From assembly GCF_003478335.1 (NCBI RefSeq), contig NZ_QUFB01000036.1, positions 1-30,083 of the forward strand: a stretch of 30,083 nt of DNA, given 5' to 3'. Source of the DNA: Clostridium sp. AM49-4BH. GTDB taxonomy: Bacteria > Bacillota > Clostridia > Lachnospirales > Lachnospiraceae. The position numbers and the translations under genes were made by a program. A model generated the notes under the pieces. The model searched no databases. It was not told the origin of the DNA and saw nothing but the letters and a program-made list of their open reading frames with translations. Every line of letters begins with the position of its first letter. Position 1 is the first letter of the stretch. Positions 8,581 to 16,918 of this stretch are shown here, piece by piece.

Positions 8581-8696
8581 TGTATCTCTTCCTTTCTTTA
8601 TTTCTTTAACAACATCATACAAATCAATTCTCAATAAATTCACAACAAAAAAGACTAAAACCACTTTATTTGTGATTTCAGCCTTATAAAGTATTT

Positions 8697-9875
8697 TTAT
8701 TCAGCTTTGAAAAGAGCTTCTACATGAGCACCGCCTTGTCTGGCATTATATATTTTCAAATTTCCTCCATGCTTTTCACAGAAAATACGAGAAATATACA
8801 TACCAAGGCCAAAATGCTTTAAATCATCTTGTGGATTCTTATGATAAAATGGTTCTGTTACTTTTTCCTCAGTATCCACAAACCCTATTCCATCATCTTC
8901 AACAGAAATTATAAGAAAACCATCCTTTTTCTTTATCTGCAAAGCAATACTTTTTTGTGCATATCGAACCGCATTTTCCAGTAAGTTGTCTGTCACTTCC
9001 ATGACAAGTTCCTCATCCACTTTCACAATGTTTTGTTCCTGCACTCTTTCTACCTTACATAATTTACTTTCCTTCTTGGACAGCATGGCAGCTTCTGCCT
9101 CAATCTTTTTTGCCAGTTCCGATAATTCTATCTCTGAGCATTGCAGTTCCCTCTGTTCTAAATGGGACATTTTTCTCATGTTTTCCGTGAAATGCTCTAT
9201 ACGGTCAATCTGATACATGCCTGTTTGTAAGATATCAATAACATCCTCTGTTTTTATACTCTCAGAAGAAACAAACTCTAAGAGCATTTCCTGATACCCT
9301 CGCAATATGGAAAGTGGAGAACGTATATCATGTGCAATTGCATTCCGCAAAGCCTTCTCGTCATCAATCATTCGCCACATCTTTCTGTTGTTATCTGCTA
9401 AAGCACTTCGCATCATTTCAAATTCTTTACACAAAGTTCCCATCTCATCTTTATTTTCATAGGACACATGAAAATCCAGTTCATTATCTGCAATCATTTG
9501 TGAGGCATCTTTTAGTTCCTGTAGAGGTGTCTTTAACTTATTTTTATAAAAAAAGAATACCGCAACAACACTCCCAACAATCGAAAAAATCAGTACCGAA
9601 TATGTTTCCATAAAGTCACACATTTCCGAAAGATGATAGTCCAAACGATTCATCTGCGATTGATTAGGTCTTGATATCTCAATCTCGTATTTCTTTCCAT
9701 ATTGCTGAAACACGTCCGTATAATCTGCATAATCAATATATTTTTCCCATATTTTATTCTGCATATTTCCTGCAAAATGAACTGTAAATCCAGATAACAG
9801 AAATGCTGCCGTTAAGCTGATCACAAAATAAAGCAGAATTGTTTTTTTCAGTGACAAGTTTCTTATTTTTTCCAT
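8697..9875 (-). CDS. Sensor histidine kinase
   Basis: The ATG at 9875 follows a GGGGGAT site and overlaps the response regulator by 13 bases. The 392-aa protein has membrane segments at ~12-34 and ~93-110 flanking a short (~58-residue) extracellular part. A HAMP-like linker, the H-box AHDIRSP with phospho-acceptor His182, N-box Asn301 (DNLLENA), G1 DDGIGF (327-332) and G2 GLGMY (356-360) follow. It should phosphorylate the OmpR-type regulator encoded just upstream. The small sensor loop resembles kinases that sense a membrane or transporter signal rather than a bulky ligand. The likely target is the adjacent ABC exporter. Confidence 0.92.
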   Translation of the reverse strand: MEKIRNLSLKKTILLYFVISLTAAFLLSGFTVHFAGNMQNKIWEKYIDYADYTDVFQQYGKKYEIEISRPNQSQMNRLDYHLSEMCDFMETYSVLIFSIVGSVVAVFFFYKNKLKTPLQELKDASQMIADNELDFHVSYENKDEMGTLCKEFEMMRSALADNNRKMWRMIDDEKALRNAIAHDIRSPLSILRGYQEMLLEFVSSESIKTEDVIDILQTGMYQIDRIEHFTENMRKMSHLEQRELQCSEIELSELAKKIEAEAAMLSKKESKLCKVERVQEQNIVKVDEELVMEVTDNLLENAVRYAQKSIALQIKKKDGFLIISVEDDGIGFVDTEEKVTEPFYHKNPQDDLKHFGLGMYISRIFCEKHGGNLKIYNARQGGAHVEALFKAE

Positions 9876-10537
9876 CGGTATCCAATCCCCCATACAGTTT
9901 CTATGTATTCTTTTTCTGAATAATCCGCTATTTTTTTCCTTATACGCCGTACTAATTCCGTTATCGTTCTACTGTCCCCTTCCGCATCATATCCACAGAC
10001 TTGTGCATATATACGTTCTTTATCAAACACCTGCCCTGGATGCATGGATAAGAATTCAATAATCTGATATTCAATTTTTGTGAACTCCATCCTGTGTCCA
10101 GCTATAGCTACTATTTTTTCAGAATAATCAATCAGCATTTCATCCATGAAACGGTATTCCGTTTTTTGTTGATGCCTTTCTTCTCTCTTTATGTTTGTGA
10201 CAATCCTTGCTTCCAACTCCCGAAGACTAAATGGTTTCGTAATATAATCATCCCCACCTGAAAGCAACCCATTAATTTTATCATCTTCGTCAACTCTTGC
10301 TGTCAGAAATAAAATTGGACATAACACTTTACTGCGTATCAGACGACATACTTCAATCCCATCCATGCGTGGCATATTGATATCCAACAAAATAATATCC
10401 GGTTTCATTTTTATTTTATTTAATGCTTCCATTCCATCTGTAGCCGTAATGGTTTCATATTGTTTCATATTAAAATAACTACAAAGCATTTTCACCAATT
10501 CTTTATCATCATCGACAACTAAAATCTTGTATTTCAT
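9863..10537 (-). CDS. OmpR/PhoB-family response regulator
   Basis: The start is the ATG at 10537 behind GGAGGTGG. The 224-aa product has a receiver domain with the acidic pocket VVDDD (residues 7-11), phospho-acceptor Asp52 (LLDINMP), Thr79 and Lys101 (TKPF), followed by a winged-helix DNA-binding domain ending VWGIGYRW. A minus-strand promoter TTGTGA-18-TATAAT spans 10589 to 10560. It overlaps the kinase gene, so the pair is cotranscribed and probably controls the ABC exporter downstream. Confidence 0.93.
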   Translation of the reverse strand: MKYKILVVDDDKELVKMLCSYFNMKQYETITATDGMEALNKIKMKPDIILLDINMPRMDGIEVCRLIRSKVLCPILFLTARVDEDDKINGLLSGGDDYITKPFSLRELEARIVTNIKREERHQQKTEYRFMDEMLIDYSEKIVAIAGHRMEFTKIEYQIIEFLSMHPGQVFDKERIYAQVCGYDAEGDSRTITELVRRIRKKIADYSEKEYIETVWGIGYRWKK

Positions 10538-10559
10538 CCAAACCACCTCCAGTATCCAT

Positions 10560-10589
10560 ATTATACGATAAAAAACAATGAAATCACAA
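10560..10589 (-). promoter_or_regulatory. Promoter of the two-component operon
   Basis: On the minus strand, TTGTGA (10589-10584), an 18-base spacer and a perfect TATAAT (10565-10560) precede the response regulator start by 22 bases. Confidence 0.55.
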
Positions 10590-10691
10590 CAAGAGTACAT
10601 GAAGAACGTAAGCACAATATATCTTTTTTCTCAATTCCTGCTCAATTTCCCCTCAATGCCTTTTTCCTCCGATTTTCGTATGCTTATCCCA

Positions 10692-10725
10692 CAGCAGAGC
10701 AGTACCACACCGGTACGACCTGCTG
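10692..10725. promoter_or_regulatory. Dyad element upstream of the ParM-like gene
   Basis: CAGCAG/CTGCTG (10692-10697, 10720-10725) enclose GTACC/GGTAC (10702-10706, 10712-10716), a nested inverted repeat 32 bases before the ParM-like start. It could be a partition site or an operator; only the symmetry is observed. Confidence 0.35.
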
Positions 10726-10757
10726 AATCAATCAATACGAAAACGGAGGTATTTTTT

Positions 10758-11675
10758 ATGCGAGAACTCAGAAACACCAAAATCATTGCTGTAGATCATG
10801 GCTACGGCAATATGAAAACAGCAAACACCGTCACCCCAACCGGCATCAAAGCCTATGAAACTGAACCAATCTTCACCGGGAATATTCTGGAATACAACGG
10901 CATTTACTACCGGATCGGCGAAGGACACAAAGAATTTATCCCGGATAAAGCTATGGACGAAGAATATTATCTTCTGACGCTAATGGCTATTGCAAGGGAA
11001 CTGAATGTCTTTTCCATCCGTGAAGCAGATGTTCATCTGGCTGCCGGACTTCCTCTGACATGGATCAGAAATCAAAGAGAAGCTTTTCGTTCCTATCTGC
11101 TCCAGAATCCAGAAGTCCATTACCGTTTCAACGGCAAAGAATATCATCTCCGCTTTGTGGGATGTAGCCTTTACCCACAGGGATATCCGGCTATTGTAAA
11201 CCACCTTGGAAATTTCAAGGGAACTAATCTCCTTGCAGATATCGGAAACGGAACCATGAACATTCTGTATATCAACAATAAGAAAGCACAAGAAAGCCGA
11301 TGCTGGACAGAAAAACTTGGTGTAAACCAATGCATGATTGCTGCAAAGAACGCTGTTCTGGACAAATTTGGAGTGAAGATTGAAGAATCTACAGTAGAAC
11401 AGATTCTGCGGTTTGGAACAGCTGACATTTCAGCACCATATATGGATTGTATCAGTTCTATTGCCAGACAGTATGTGGCAGAACTTTTTTCCACACTCCG
11501 CAAATATGAATACAATCCTGACCTAATGCGCCTGTATGTAGTTGGCGGCGGTGGATGTCTGATCCGTAACTTCGGAACGTATGACAAATTACGAGTCACC
11601 ATCATTGATGACATCTGCGCCACCGCCAAAGGTTACGAATCTCTGGCTTATATGAGCCTGAAAAGGAGGGGATAA
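10758..11675 (+). CDS. ParM/StbA-like actin-fold ATPase
   Basis: The start is the ATG at 10758 behind CGGAGG; the longer open frame upstream lacks a ribosome site. The 305-aa protein has the actin-fold nucleotide motifs: phosphate-1 DHGYGNMK (13-20), phosphate-2 LLADIGNGTMN (158-168) and the adenosine motif VVGGGG (261-266). Plasmid ParM homologues polymerise to push DNA copies apart. The next gene, four bases away, sits where the ParR adaptor lies in such operons. In an IME this pair, with RepA and DnaC, suggests the element can persist as an extrachromosomal circle after excision. Confidence 0.88.
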   Translation: MRELRNTKIIAVDHGYGNMKTANTVTPTGIKAYETEPIFTGNILEYNGIYYRIGEGHKEFIPDKAMDEEYYLLTLMAIARELNVFSIREADVHLAAGLPLTWIRNQREAFRSYLLQNPEVHYRFNGKEYHLRFVGCSLYPQGYPAIVNHLGNFKGTNLLADIGNGTMNILYINNKKAQESRCWTEKLGVNQCMIAAKNAVLDKFGVKIEESTVEQILRFGTADISAPYMDCISSIARQYVAELFSTLRKYEYNPDLMRLYVVGGGGCLIRNFGTYDKLRVTIIDDICATAKGYESLAYMSLKRRG

Positions 11676-11678
11676 ACC

Positions 11679-12062
11679 ATGCAGAACAATATCCGCAACA
11701 CAAACCTGCGCTTTAATCTGGACAAAGAACAGCAACGGAGAGCCTGGGAATATTTACAGACGATGGACAGGCAGGATTTTAAATCTTACAGTCAGGTAAT
11801 CTCTCTTGCACTGGTAGATTATTTTGACCGCTACTACCGCACACAGGCTGATCCTTATCTGGAAACAAGAGAACGGGAAGAACTTTTTGTGAAACAGATT
11901 GTAGATGCAGTGGAAAACAGTCTGAAACAGGCATTGCCACTTTTTCTTTCCGGACTGACTGCAGGCATGGCGCAAAGGGAGCCCCAAATCAGGGCATCCT
12001 TTCCAGCACCTGAAAATTCACAGCCAGATAGTGATGTAGACTGGGATTTTCTTGGGGAATAA
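11679..12062 (+). CDS. ParR-like partition adaptor (putative)
   Basis: A 127-aa protein beginning three bases after the ParM-like stop, with AAGGAGGGG before its ATG. The first ~50 residues (LRFNLDKEQQRRAWEYLQTMDRQ ... SYSQVISLALVDYF) look like a ribbon-helix-helix DNA-binding segment. The C terminus is acidic (DSDVDWDFLGE), as would suit binding to a ParM filament. Position and size match ParR adaptors, but the sequence is too divergent for me to name a family; the partition role is an inference from the neighbour. Confidence 0.7.
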   Translation: MQNNIRNTNLRFNLDKEQQRRAWEYLQTMDRQDFKSYSQVISLALVDYFDRYYRTQADPYLETREREELFVKQIVDAVENSLKQALPLFLSGLTAGMAQREPQIRASFPAPENSQPDSDVDWDFLGE

Positions 12063-12086
12063 ACCCTTTTGATTGGAGGTGAACAC

Positions 12087-12803
12087 ATGACTGACTTTCT
12101 GACAGCAGACACCAACCTGCCATCTTATATGATGTTTCCCCGTTTCCTTCTGGACATGGAAATAAACGAAACTGCCAAAATGCTTTATATTATCCTGCTC
12201 GACCGGGCAAGGCTTTCCCAGAAAAATGAGGGGTGGTCAGATACAGACGGTCATGTGTTCATTTACTTTACGATTGAAGCACTGGCAGAAGTTCTCCACA
12301 AAAGCCAGATGACGGTTAAAACTGCTCTGGCAGTACTGGAAAAACAGGAGCTTATCTTCCGAAAACGGCAGGGTCCCGGACAGCCCAATCGGATTTATGT
12401 AAAACTCCCAAAAGAAACCATCCACTATACAGACAGATTTCTTTCCCTAAGACAGACAAAAAACTGTCCTATTGACAGACAGGATTCTTTCCCTGATACA
12501 GACAGAAAACTGTCTGGTAATAAGAAAGAGATAAAAAAGAACAATTTAGCAATAAGAGGGAGTAAGGAGCCACTCTCACCCTATGGAAAATTTCAAAATG
12601 TTTTTCTGTCAGAAAAAGAGCTTGAAGATATCCGGCAGACAATCCCTGACTGGAAGGATTATATTGAACGCTTATCCGGTTATATGGCTTCTACCGGAAA
12701 GCAATATCAGAACCACGCAGCTACCATCATCAGTTGGGCAAGACAGGATCATCCTGCTTCCCGACAACGAAATTACGAAAGTGAGGAATACGAAACATTA
12801 TGA
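12087..12803 (+). CDS. repA: Replication initiator protein A (RepA_N family)
   Basis: The chosen start is the ATG at 12087 behind GGAGGTG (an in-frame ATG at 12069 lacks one). The 238-aa product has the RepA_N domain (FPRFLLDMEINETAKMLYIILLDRA, then IYFTIEALAEVLHKSQMTVKTALAVLEKQ, a winged helix) over residues 15-105. A spacer rich in Asp/Lys follows, then a C-terminal helical module (LSEKELEDIRQTIPDWKDYIERL ... AATIISWAR) typical of mobile-element initiators in Firmicutes. RepA_N proteins bind iterons, often within their own gene, and start theta replication. The stop overlaps the next start (ATGA). Confidence 0.88.
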   Translation: MTDFLTADTNLPSYMMFPRFLLDMEINETAKMLYIILLDRARLSQKNEGWSDTDGHVFIYFTIEALAEVLHKSQMTVKTALAVLEKQELIFRKRQGPGQPNRIYVKLPKETIHYTDRFLSLRQTKNCPIDRQDSFPDTDRKLSGNKKEIKKNNLAIRGSKEPLSPYGKFQNVFLSEKELEDIRQTIPDWKDYIERLSGYMASTGKQYQNHAATIISWARQDHPASRQRNYESEEYETL

Positions 12804-13657
12804 CAAAATTTATAGAAAAACCAACAGCTATAACCCCAAACAGAGAGCTTCAGTCTGATGAATATTTTAACGAAACAGACCACCTGATCTACTGTTCCAA
12901 ATGCAATACGCCAAGGCAATGCAGGCATGAATTACAGGGAAAGGTTCTTATTCCTTCCATCCGCTGTAAATGCCAGCAGGAAATCTTTGAGCAGGAAGAA
13001 GCCCAGAGAAAACTTCATGAAAAACAAATGGAAATAGAGCATCTTAAAACCAGCGGCTTACAGGACAAAGCACTCTATGACTACACTTTTGCCAGGGATA
13101 ACGGCATCAATCCGGAAATAAAACTGGCACACAATTATGTAAGCAACTGGGAAGAGATGAGAGCAAATGCTTCCGGACTTCTCATCTGGGGTGATGTCGG
13201 TACTGGAAAATCTTTTTTTGCAGGCTGCATTGCCAATGCCCTTCTGGAAAAAGGCGTTCCTGTACTGATGACCAACTTTTCCCGAATTCTAAATACCCTT
13301 ACCGGAATGCATTTTGAAGACAGAAACCAGTTCATCAACAGCTTAAACCGCTACAGTCTTCTGATTATTGATGATCTCGGAATTGAGCGGAACTCTGACT
13401 TTGCACTGGAACAGGTATTCAATGTGATCGACAGTCGTTACCGCAGTAAAAAGCCCCTGATCATAACGACCAATCTCACTTTATCAGAGCTGAATAACGC
13501 CGCTGATATCGCACACAAACGAATTTATGACCGTATTCTGGAGAGATGTATTCCTGTCCGTATCAATAACCGGAATATTCGTCAGGACAATGCAACAGCT
13601 AATTTAAAACAGGCAAAAAGAATTCTGTTAAACAATCATGCTCCGAACCAGAACTGA
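12800..13657 (+). CDS. DnaC/IstB-like ATP-binding helicase-loader protein
   Basis: A 285-aa AAA+ protein coupled to repA by an ATGA overlap. Residues 32-58 carry a Cys cluster (C32, C35, C41, C56, C58) that may bind zinc. Walker A is GDVGTGKS (131-138), Walker B LLIIDDLG (187-194) and sensor 1 IITTN. The domain matches the DnaC/DnaI/IstB family. Next to a RepA_N initiator its likely job is to load the host replicative helicase at the element's origin. No IS21 transposase is nearby, so IstB of a transposon is unlikely. Confidence 0.88.
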   Translation: MTKFIEKPTAITPNRELQSDEYFNETDHLIYCSKCNTPRQCRHELQGKVLIPSIRCKCQQEIFEQEEAQRKLHEKQMEIEHLKTSGLQDKALYDYTFARDNGINPEIKLAHNYVSNWEEMRANASGLLIWGDVGTGKSFFAGCIANALLEKGVPVLMTNFSRILNTLTGMHFEDRNQFINSLNRYSLLIIDDLGIERNSDFALEQVFNVIDSRYRSKKPLIITTNLTLSELNNAADIAHKRIYDRILERCIPVRINNRNIRQDNATANLKQAKRILLNNHAPNQN

Positions 13658-13689
13658 AGCAAAGAAGCATAACACGATAATTATTCTTC

Positions 13690-13747
13690 ACTGACAGTGG
13701 TACTACTTTCTTTCCTTATTTATCACCAGAAACATGCCACTGTCAGT
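13690..13747. repeat. 11-bp inverted repeat between the replication and mobilization modules
   Basis: ACTGACAGTGG (13690-13700) and CCACTGTCAGT (13737-13747) are perfect inverted copies with a 36-base AT-rich spacer. This is too wide a loop for a simple terminator. It could be a replication or regulatory site. Confidence 0.45.
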
Positions 13748-13827
13748 TATCCGAAACTATAGTACCAAACCATAAGATTTTAAAACCAATACTGCCCGGA
13801 TACGGGCATAAAAAGGAGGTGCCAGAT

Positions 13828-14049
13828 ATGGCAGATAAAAAAATCATGACACCGGAAGAAAAAGCACTTTTACAGGCAAGACACCGCCAAGAAGAAGCCG
13901 AAGCAAGAAATCGCAAAAAAGAACGTGATGCCAGAACACACCGATTAGTCCAGGAAGGAGCCATTTTGGAAAGTATTGTTCCCCATATTAAAGAAATGGA
14001 TTTGGATTCCCTGAAACGGGAGCTGATAATCCGGCTACGAGGAATGTAA
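13828..14049 (+). CDS. DUF3847-like mobilization accessory protein (73 aa)
   Basis: The start is the ATG at 13828 after AGGAGGTG. The 73-residue product is highly charged and helical (KALLQARHRQEEAEARNRKKERDARTH in two pieces), ending LKRELIIRLRGM. This size, composition and position before a MobA/MobL relaxase fit the DUF3847 family. Proteins in this position are thought to help the relaxase at oriT, but the mechanism is not known. The oriT candidate lies directly downstream. Confidence 0.75.
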   Translation: MADKKIMTPEEKALLQARHRQEEAEARNRKKERDARTHRLVQEGAILESIVPHIKEMDLDSLKRELIIRLRGM

Positions 14050-14070
14050 ACGCACAAGTTCTACTCCCGA

Positions 14071-14110
14071 AGGGCGCACTTACTCACCACCCGATAAATC
14101 GGGCGGTGGT
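14071..14110 (-). other. Candidate oriT of RSF1010/MOBQ type
   Basis: On the minus strand a hairpin (ACCACC...CCGAT, loop, ATCGGGTGGT; 14110-14086) is followed two bases later by GTAAGTGCGCCCT (14083-14071). This matches the RSF1010/R1162 arrangement, an inverted repeat then TAAGTGCGCCCT with the nick inside. It lies 76 bases upstream of a MobA/MobL-type relaxase, the family that uses such sites. Nick position and strand are inferred from that family. Confidence 0.72.
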
Positions 14111-14185
14111 ATCCCCTACGGGGCTCGTGCGCTCTGCCGAGGGCTTTTCCGCTGTTGCAGGCAACATCGAAAGGAGGTGCCAGAT

Positions 14186-15904
14186 ATGGCAATTTATCAT
14201 ATGCAAGCCAAAGTTGTCAGCCGTGGTTCCGGACGTTCCGCTGTCGCAGCTTCTGCTTATATGAGCTGCAGCCGGATGTACAATGATTACGATGGCATCC
14301 AGCATGATTACACCAGAAAGCATGGACTCATTTATCAGGAAGTATTGCTTCCACCGATGGCTTCACCAGAATGGAAAGACCGTGAACAACTCTGGAATGC
14401 TGTGGAAGCTGCAGAAAAAACAAAAGACAGCCGACTGGCAAGGGAATTTGTTGTCGCACTTCCCGTTGAATTAGATAAGGACAGTAATATTTCTCTTCTA
14501 AAAGATTTTATTCAAAAGAACTTTGTAGATATGGGCATGTGCGCTGACTTTGCTATTCACGATACGGATGGACACAATCCTCATGCACACATTCTGCTTA
14601 CCGTCCGTCCACTGAACGAAAACGGAACATGGCAGTATAAAACAGAAAAAGAATATCTCTGCATAAAAAATGGAGAAGAAAAAGGATTTACAGCTACTGA
14701 ATTCAAAGCTGCTCAAAAAGATGGCTGGGAAAAGCAATACAGATATAAAGTTGGGAAAAAGAAAGTTTATATGACCGCATCTGTCGCACAGGAAAAAGGC
14801 TATGACCGCATCGACAAGCATCCAAAAAGCAGCCGCTATGGCAGACAGAATCCCATTTCTGAACAATGGAACAGTGATGAGCAACTCTGTATCTGGAGAG
14901 CAAACTGGGCAGATACTGTAAATGAAATGCTTGCCCACAATCAGATAAATGCATCCATTGATCACCGCAGCTTTGCAGATCAGGGAATCACCGAACAGCC
15001 GACCATCCACGAAGGCTATATTGCTCAAAACATGGAAAAGAAAGGAATGATAGCTGACCGCTGTGAAATCAACCGCCAGATTCGTGCAGATAACCAAATG
15101 CTCCGGGAATTAAAAGCTCAGGTAGAGAAACTGGCTCAAGCTGTCAAAAATTCTATTCCTGTAATTGCAGAAACAATGGAAACTATCCGAAATCATATGA
15201 TCTTTACACAATATCATTTACTTCATAATGAGATGCAAAAAGAAGTAATTCATGATTGGATGAATCATTTTAATCCAATACTGAATAAATACAACACCGT
15301 TAAAAAGAAACTCAAAGCTAAAGTTACAGAACGGAAAGAGCTGAATGTAGAAAAAGAGAAAACCAGTATTTTGAATCCCATCCAGCATATAAAATTGAAT
15401 CAGCAGCTTACAACTGTTACCGAAGAAATTGAAGAACTGAAATCAAGGAAAGAGCAGCTAATCTTCCAGGCACAATGCTCTACTGATAAAGATATGATGA
15501 ATCTATCCAAGAAATATGACCAGATGAATAACAATCTTGATATTCTTGATTCTCAGGACATCTCCCTTAAAAAACAGCTTGAAAAAGACGCCGTTGCTTT
15601 CCGGGAAGAAAAATTTCGTCCTGATCCAGAACAATACACAGAATTGCTGGACACCAGAATCCAGATACGTCCTGATTTTCGGGATAAGCTGATCGAACAG
15701 CTTAAAGGTACTTTCGGTAAATATTATGACTATCACCGTCATGATATTGCAGCCAATGAGGTGGATTATCTCAATGTGGAAGATCCTGATGTCTTCTCCC
15801 ATCGTGCATGGGAACTGAAATATCAGAGGAAACGGGAAATACGGCGAAATCAGCTGCTCAATCTAAGAAAAAATCACATGATATGGAATTGTAACCGTCT
15901 TTGA
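14186..15904 (+). CDS. MobA/MobL-family relaxase
   Basis: The ATG at 14186 follows AGGAGGTG. The 572-aa protein begins MAIYHMQAKVVSRGSGRSAV, the usual MobA/MobL opening; Tyr25 (ASAYMS) is a candidate nucleophile. The metal-binding three-His motif HNPHAHI is at 130-136 (IHDTDGHNPHAHILLTVRP). Residues ~310-470 are coiled coil. It should nick oriT and pilot the strand through a helper conjugation channel, since no secretion genes are present. Its C terminus (NLRKNHMIWNCNRL) recurs in a broken copy near 18330. A strong terminator follows at 15960. Confidence 0.93.
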   Translation: MAIYHMQAKVVSRGSGRSAVAASAYMSCSRMYNDYDGIQHDYTRKHGLIYQEVLLPPMASPEWKDREQLWNAVEAAEKTKDSRLAREFVVALPVELDKDSNISLLKDFIQKNFVDMGMCADFAIHDTDGHNPHAHILLTVRPLNENGTWQYKTEKEYLCIKNGEEKGFTATEFKAAQKDGWEKQYRYKVGKKKVYMTASVAQEKGYDRIDKHPKSSRYGRQNPISEQWNSDEQLCIWRANWADTVNEMLAHNQINASIDHRSFADQGITEQPTIHEGYIAQNMEKKGMIADRCEINRQIRADNQMLRELKAQVEKLAQAVKNSIPVIAETMETIRNHMIFTQYHLLHNEMQKEVIHDWMNHFNPILNKYNTVKKKLKAKVTERKELNVEKEKTSILNPIQHIKLNQQLTTVTEEIEELKSRKEQLIFQAQCSTDKDMMNLSKKYDQMNNNLDILDSQDISLKKQLEKDAVAFREEKFRPDPEQYTELLDTRIQIRPDFRDKLIEQLKGTFGKYYDYHRHDIAANEVDYLNVEDPDVFSHRAWELKYQRKREIRRNQLLNLRKNHMIWNCNRL

Positions 15905-15959
15905 ATAGATAATATGTTCTTACAAATCTCTTGTTCAAAAATGAGTTTTTTTCAAAAAA

Positions 15960-15993
15960 GCGTATGGATTTAAAACTTCCATACGCCTTTTTA
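15960..15993 (+). terminator. Terminator after the relaxase
   Basis: GCGTATGGA (15960-15968) and TCCATACGC (15978-15986) form a perfect 9-bp stem, preceded by A6 and followed by a T-rich tract, so it can work on both strands. Confidence 0.8.
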
Positions 15994-16035
15994 TATTCCG
16001 TTCTTCAAATTGTCTAAAAGTTGACTAAAAATATA

Positions 16036-16415
16036 TCACCGTTCATATGATGCAATAATTTCTTTGCTATCTGCTGTTTTATAATCAATTGTTCCCAAAT
16101 TACCAATCAAGTCAAATGTCATATCTGCATTAACCTGCAATTGATCTTCAAGTTTGACTGCCGACGGCTCATCTTTTAGAAAAACTGTTAATCCATAAGG
16201 CTCTGTTTCAGACTGTATCTCTATACTGTCATATGAGTATCCCTCTGGATACTCTTGACCGCTTACAATATTTATAACATTTGAAGAATCTCCTACATAT
16301 CTGTCTTATACTGCGATAAATCAGGAATTTCGTACAATTTTTCTTTTTTTCCGCACGCTGAAATCAACATGATTGACATGGCGACTAACATAATTGCAAG
16401 TACTTTTTTCTTCAT
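16036..16415 (-). pseudogene. Frameshifted DUF4825-like lipoprotein
   Basis: The ATG at 16415 follows GGGAGGTG and begins a lipoprotein signal peptide (MKKKVLAIMLVAMSIM, lipobox ISAC before a Lys-rich stretch). After ~40 codons the frame stops at TAG. Reading resumes one base back as VGDSSNVINIVSGQEYPEGYS and runs to TGA at 16036, with the features I associate with DUF4825 (YVGDNS..V, then EPYGLTVFL, then a closing IGN). One missing T (GATATG where GATTATG would restore KTDYVGD) explains the break. Members of this family are surface lipoproteins of unknown function. The loss could be real or a base-call error. Confidence 0.65.
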
Positions 16416-16476
16416 AGAAACACCTCCCGAAAGCTTTATTCAACACTTTTCGATTTGAGTAAAAGGCCAAGGGACT

Positions 16477-16893
16477 TTAATGTCCCTTATGCTTTTCTCT
16501 TTTCTTTCGCTGTTTCAGTTCAAACATTCGCTGCTCTTCTGCCTCTTTTTTCTTGCGTCTTTTCTCTTTGCGTTCCTGCTTGTTCTGTTCCTGCTGTAAT
16601 TTCAACGCCTGTTGCGATTTTGTACCAATGCCTATTTCCAGCATCTGCTTCTTTACTTCCCGCTGCATCCGTTTCGGATTTCTTTTGATATCCTTTACAA
16701 CAGTTTCAACAACCGAACTGAATTTCAAACTGAAATAGCACTTTTGAATATATTCCTGTACTTCATAATCTTTTGGCTCTGCACCAAATGTTACCTTTGC
16801 CACAGATAGTTTACCATCTTCGATGCGTTCAAAGATTCCCACCCAAAACGGCTCTTCAAAAAATACTGTCAGCTTTCCATTTACTTTGTCCAT
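16477..16893 (-). CDS. yjdF: YjdF-family (DUF2992) RNA-binding-like protein
   Basis: A 138-aa protein starting at ATG 16893 behind AGGAGGG. Residues 1-55 form a compact beta-rich domain (GKLTVFFEEPFWVGIFERIEDGKLSVAKVTFGAEPKDYEV, in pieces). The last half is an extremely basic helix (repeated KQERKEKRRKKKEAEEQ pattern), as in Bacillus subtilis YjdF. The function of YjdF is unknown; it is controlled by the yjdF (azaaromatic) riboswitch, and a structured leader of the right size lies directly upstream here. It was probably carried as cargo on an ancestral element. Confidence 0.85.
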   Translation of the reverse strand: MDKVNGKLTVFFEEPFWVGIFERIEDGKLSVAKVTFGAEPKDYEVQEYIQKCYFSLKFSSVVETVVKDIKRNPKRMQREVKKQMLEIGIGTKSQQALKLQQEQNKQERKEKRRKKKEAEEQRMFELKQRKKREKHKGH

Positions 16894-16918
16894 AAGAATC
16901 CCTCCTAAAATTGATTGA

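Noticed and set aside
12800..13657. IstB of an IS21-type transposon
   Set aside because: No IstA transposase or terminal repeats nearby, and the gene is translationally coupled to a RepA_N initiator, so a helicase-loader role fits better.
16697..16710. Third attachment site inside yjdF (ACAACAGTTTCAAC resembles the core)
   Set aside because: Two mismatches to the core sequence, no flanking tail homology and no matching partner; a chance match arising from VVETVV codons.
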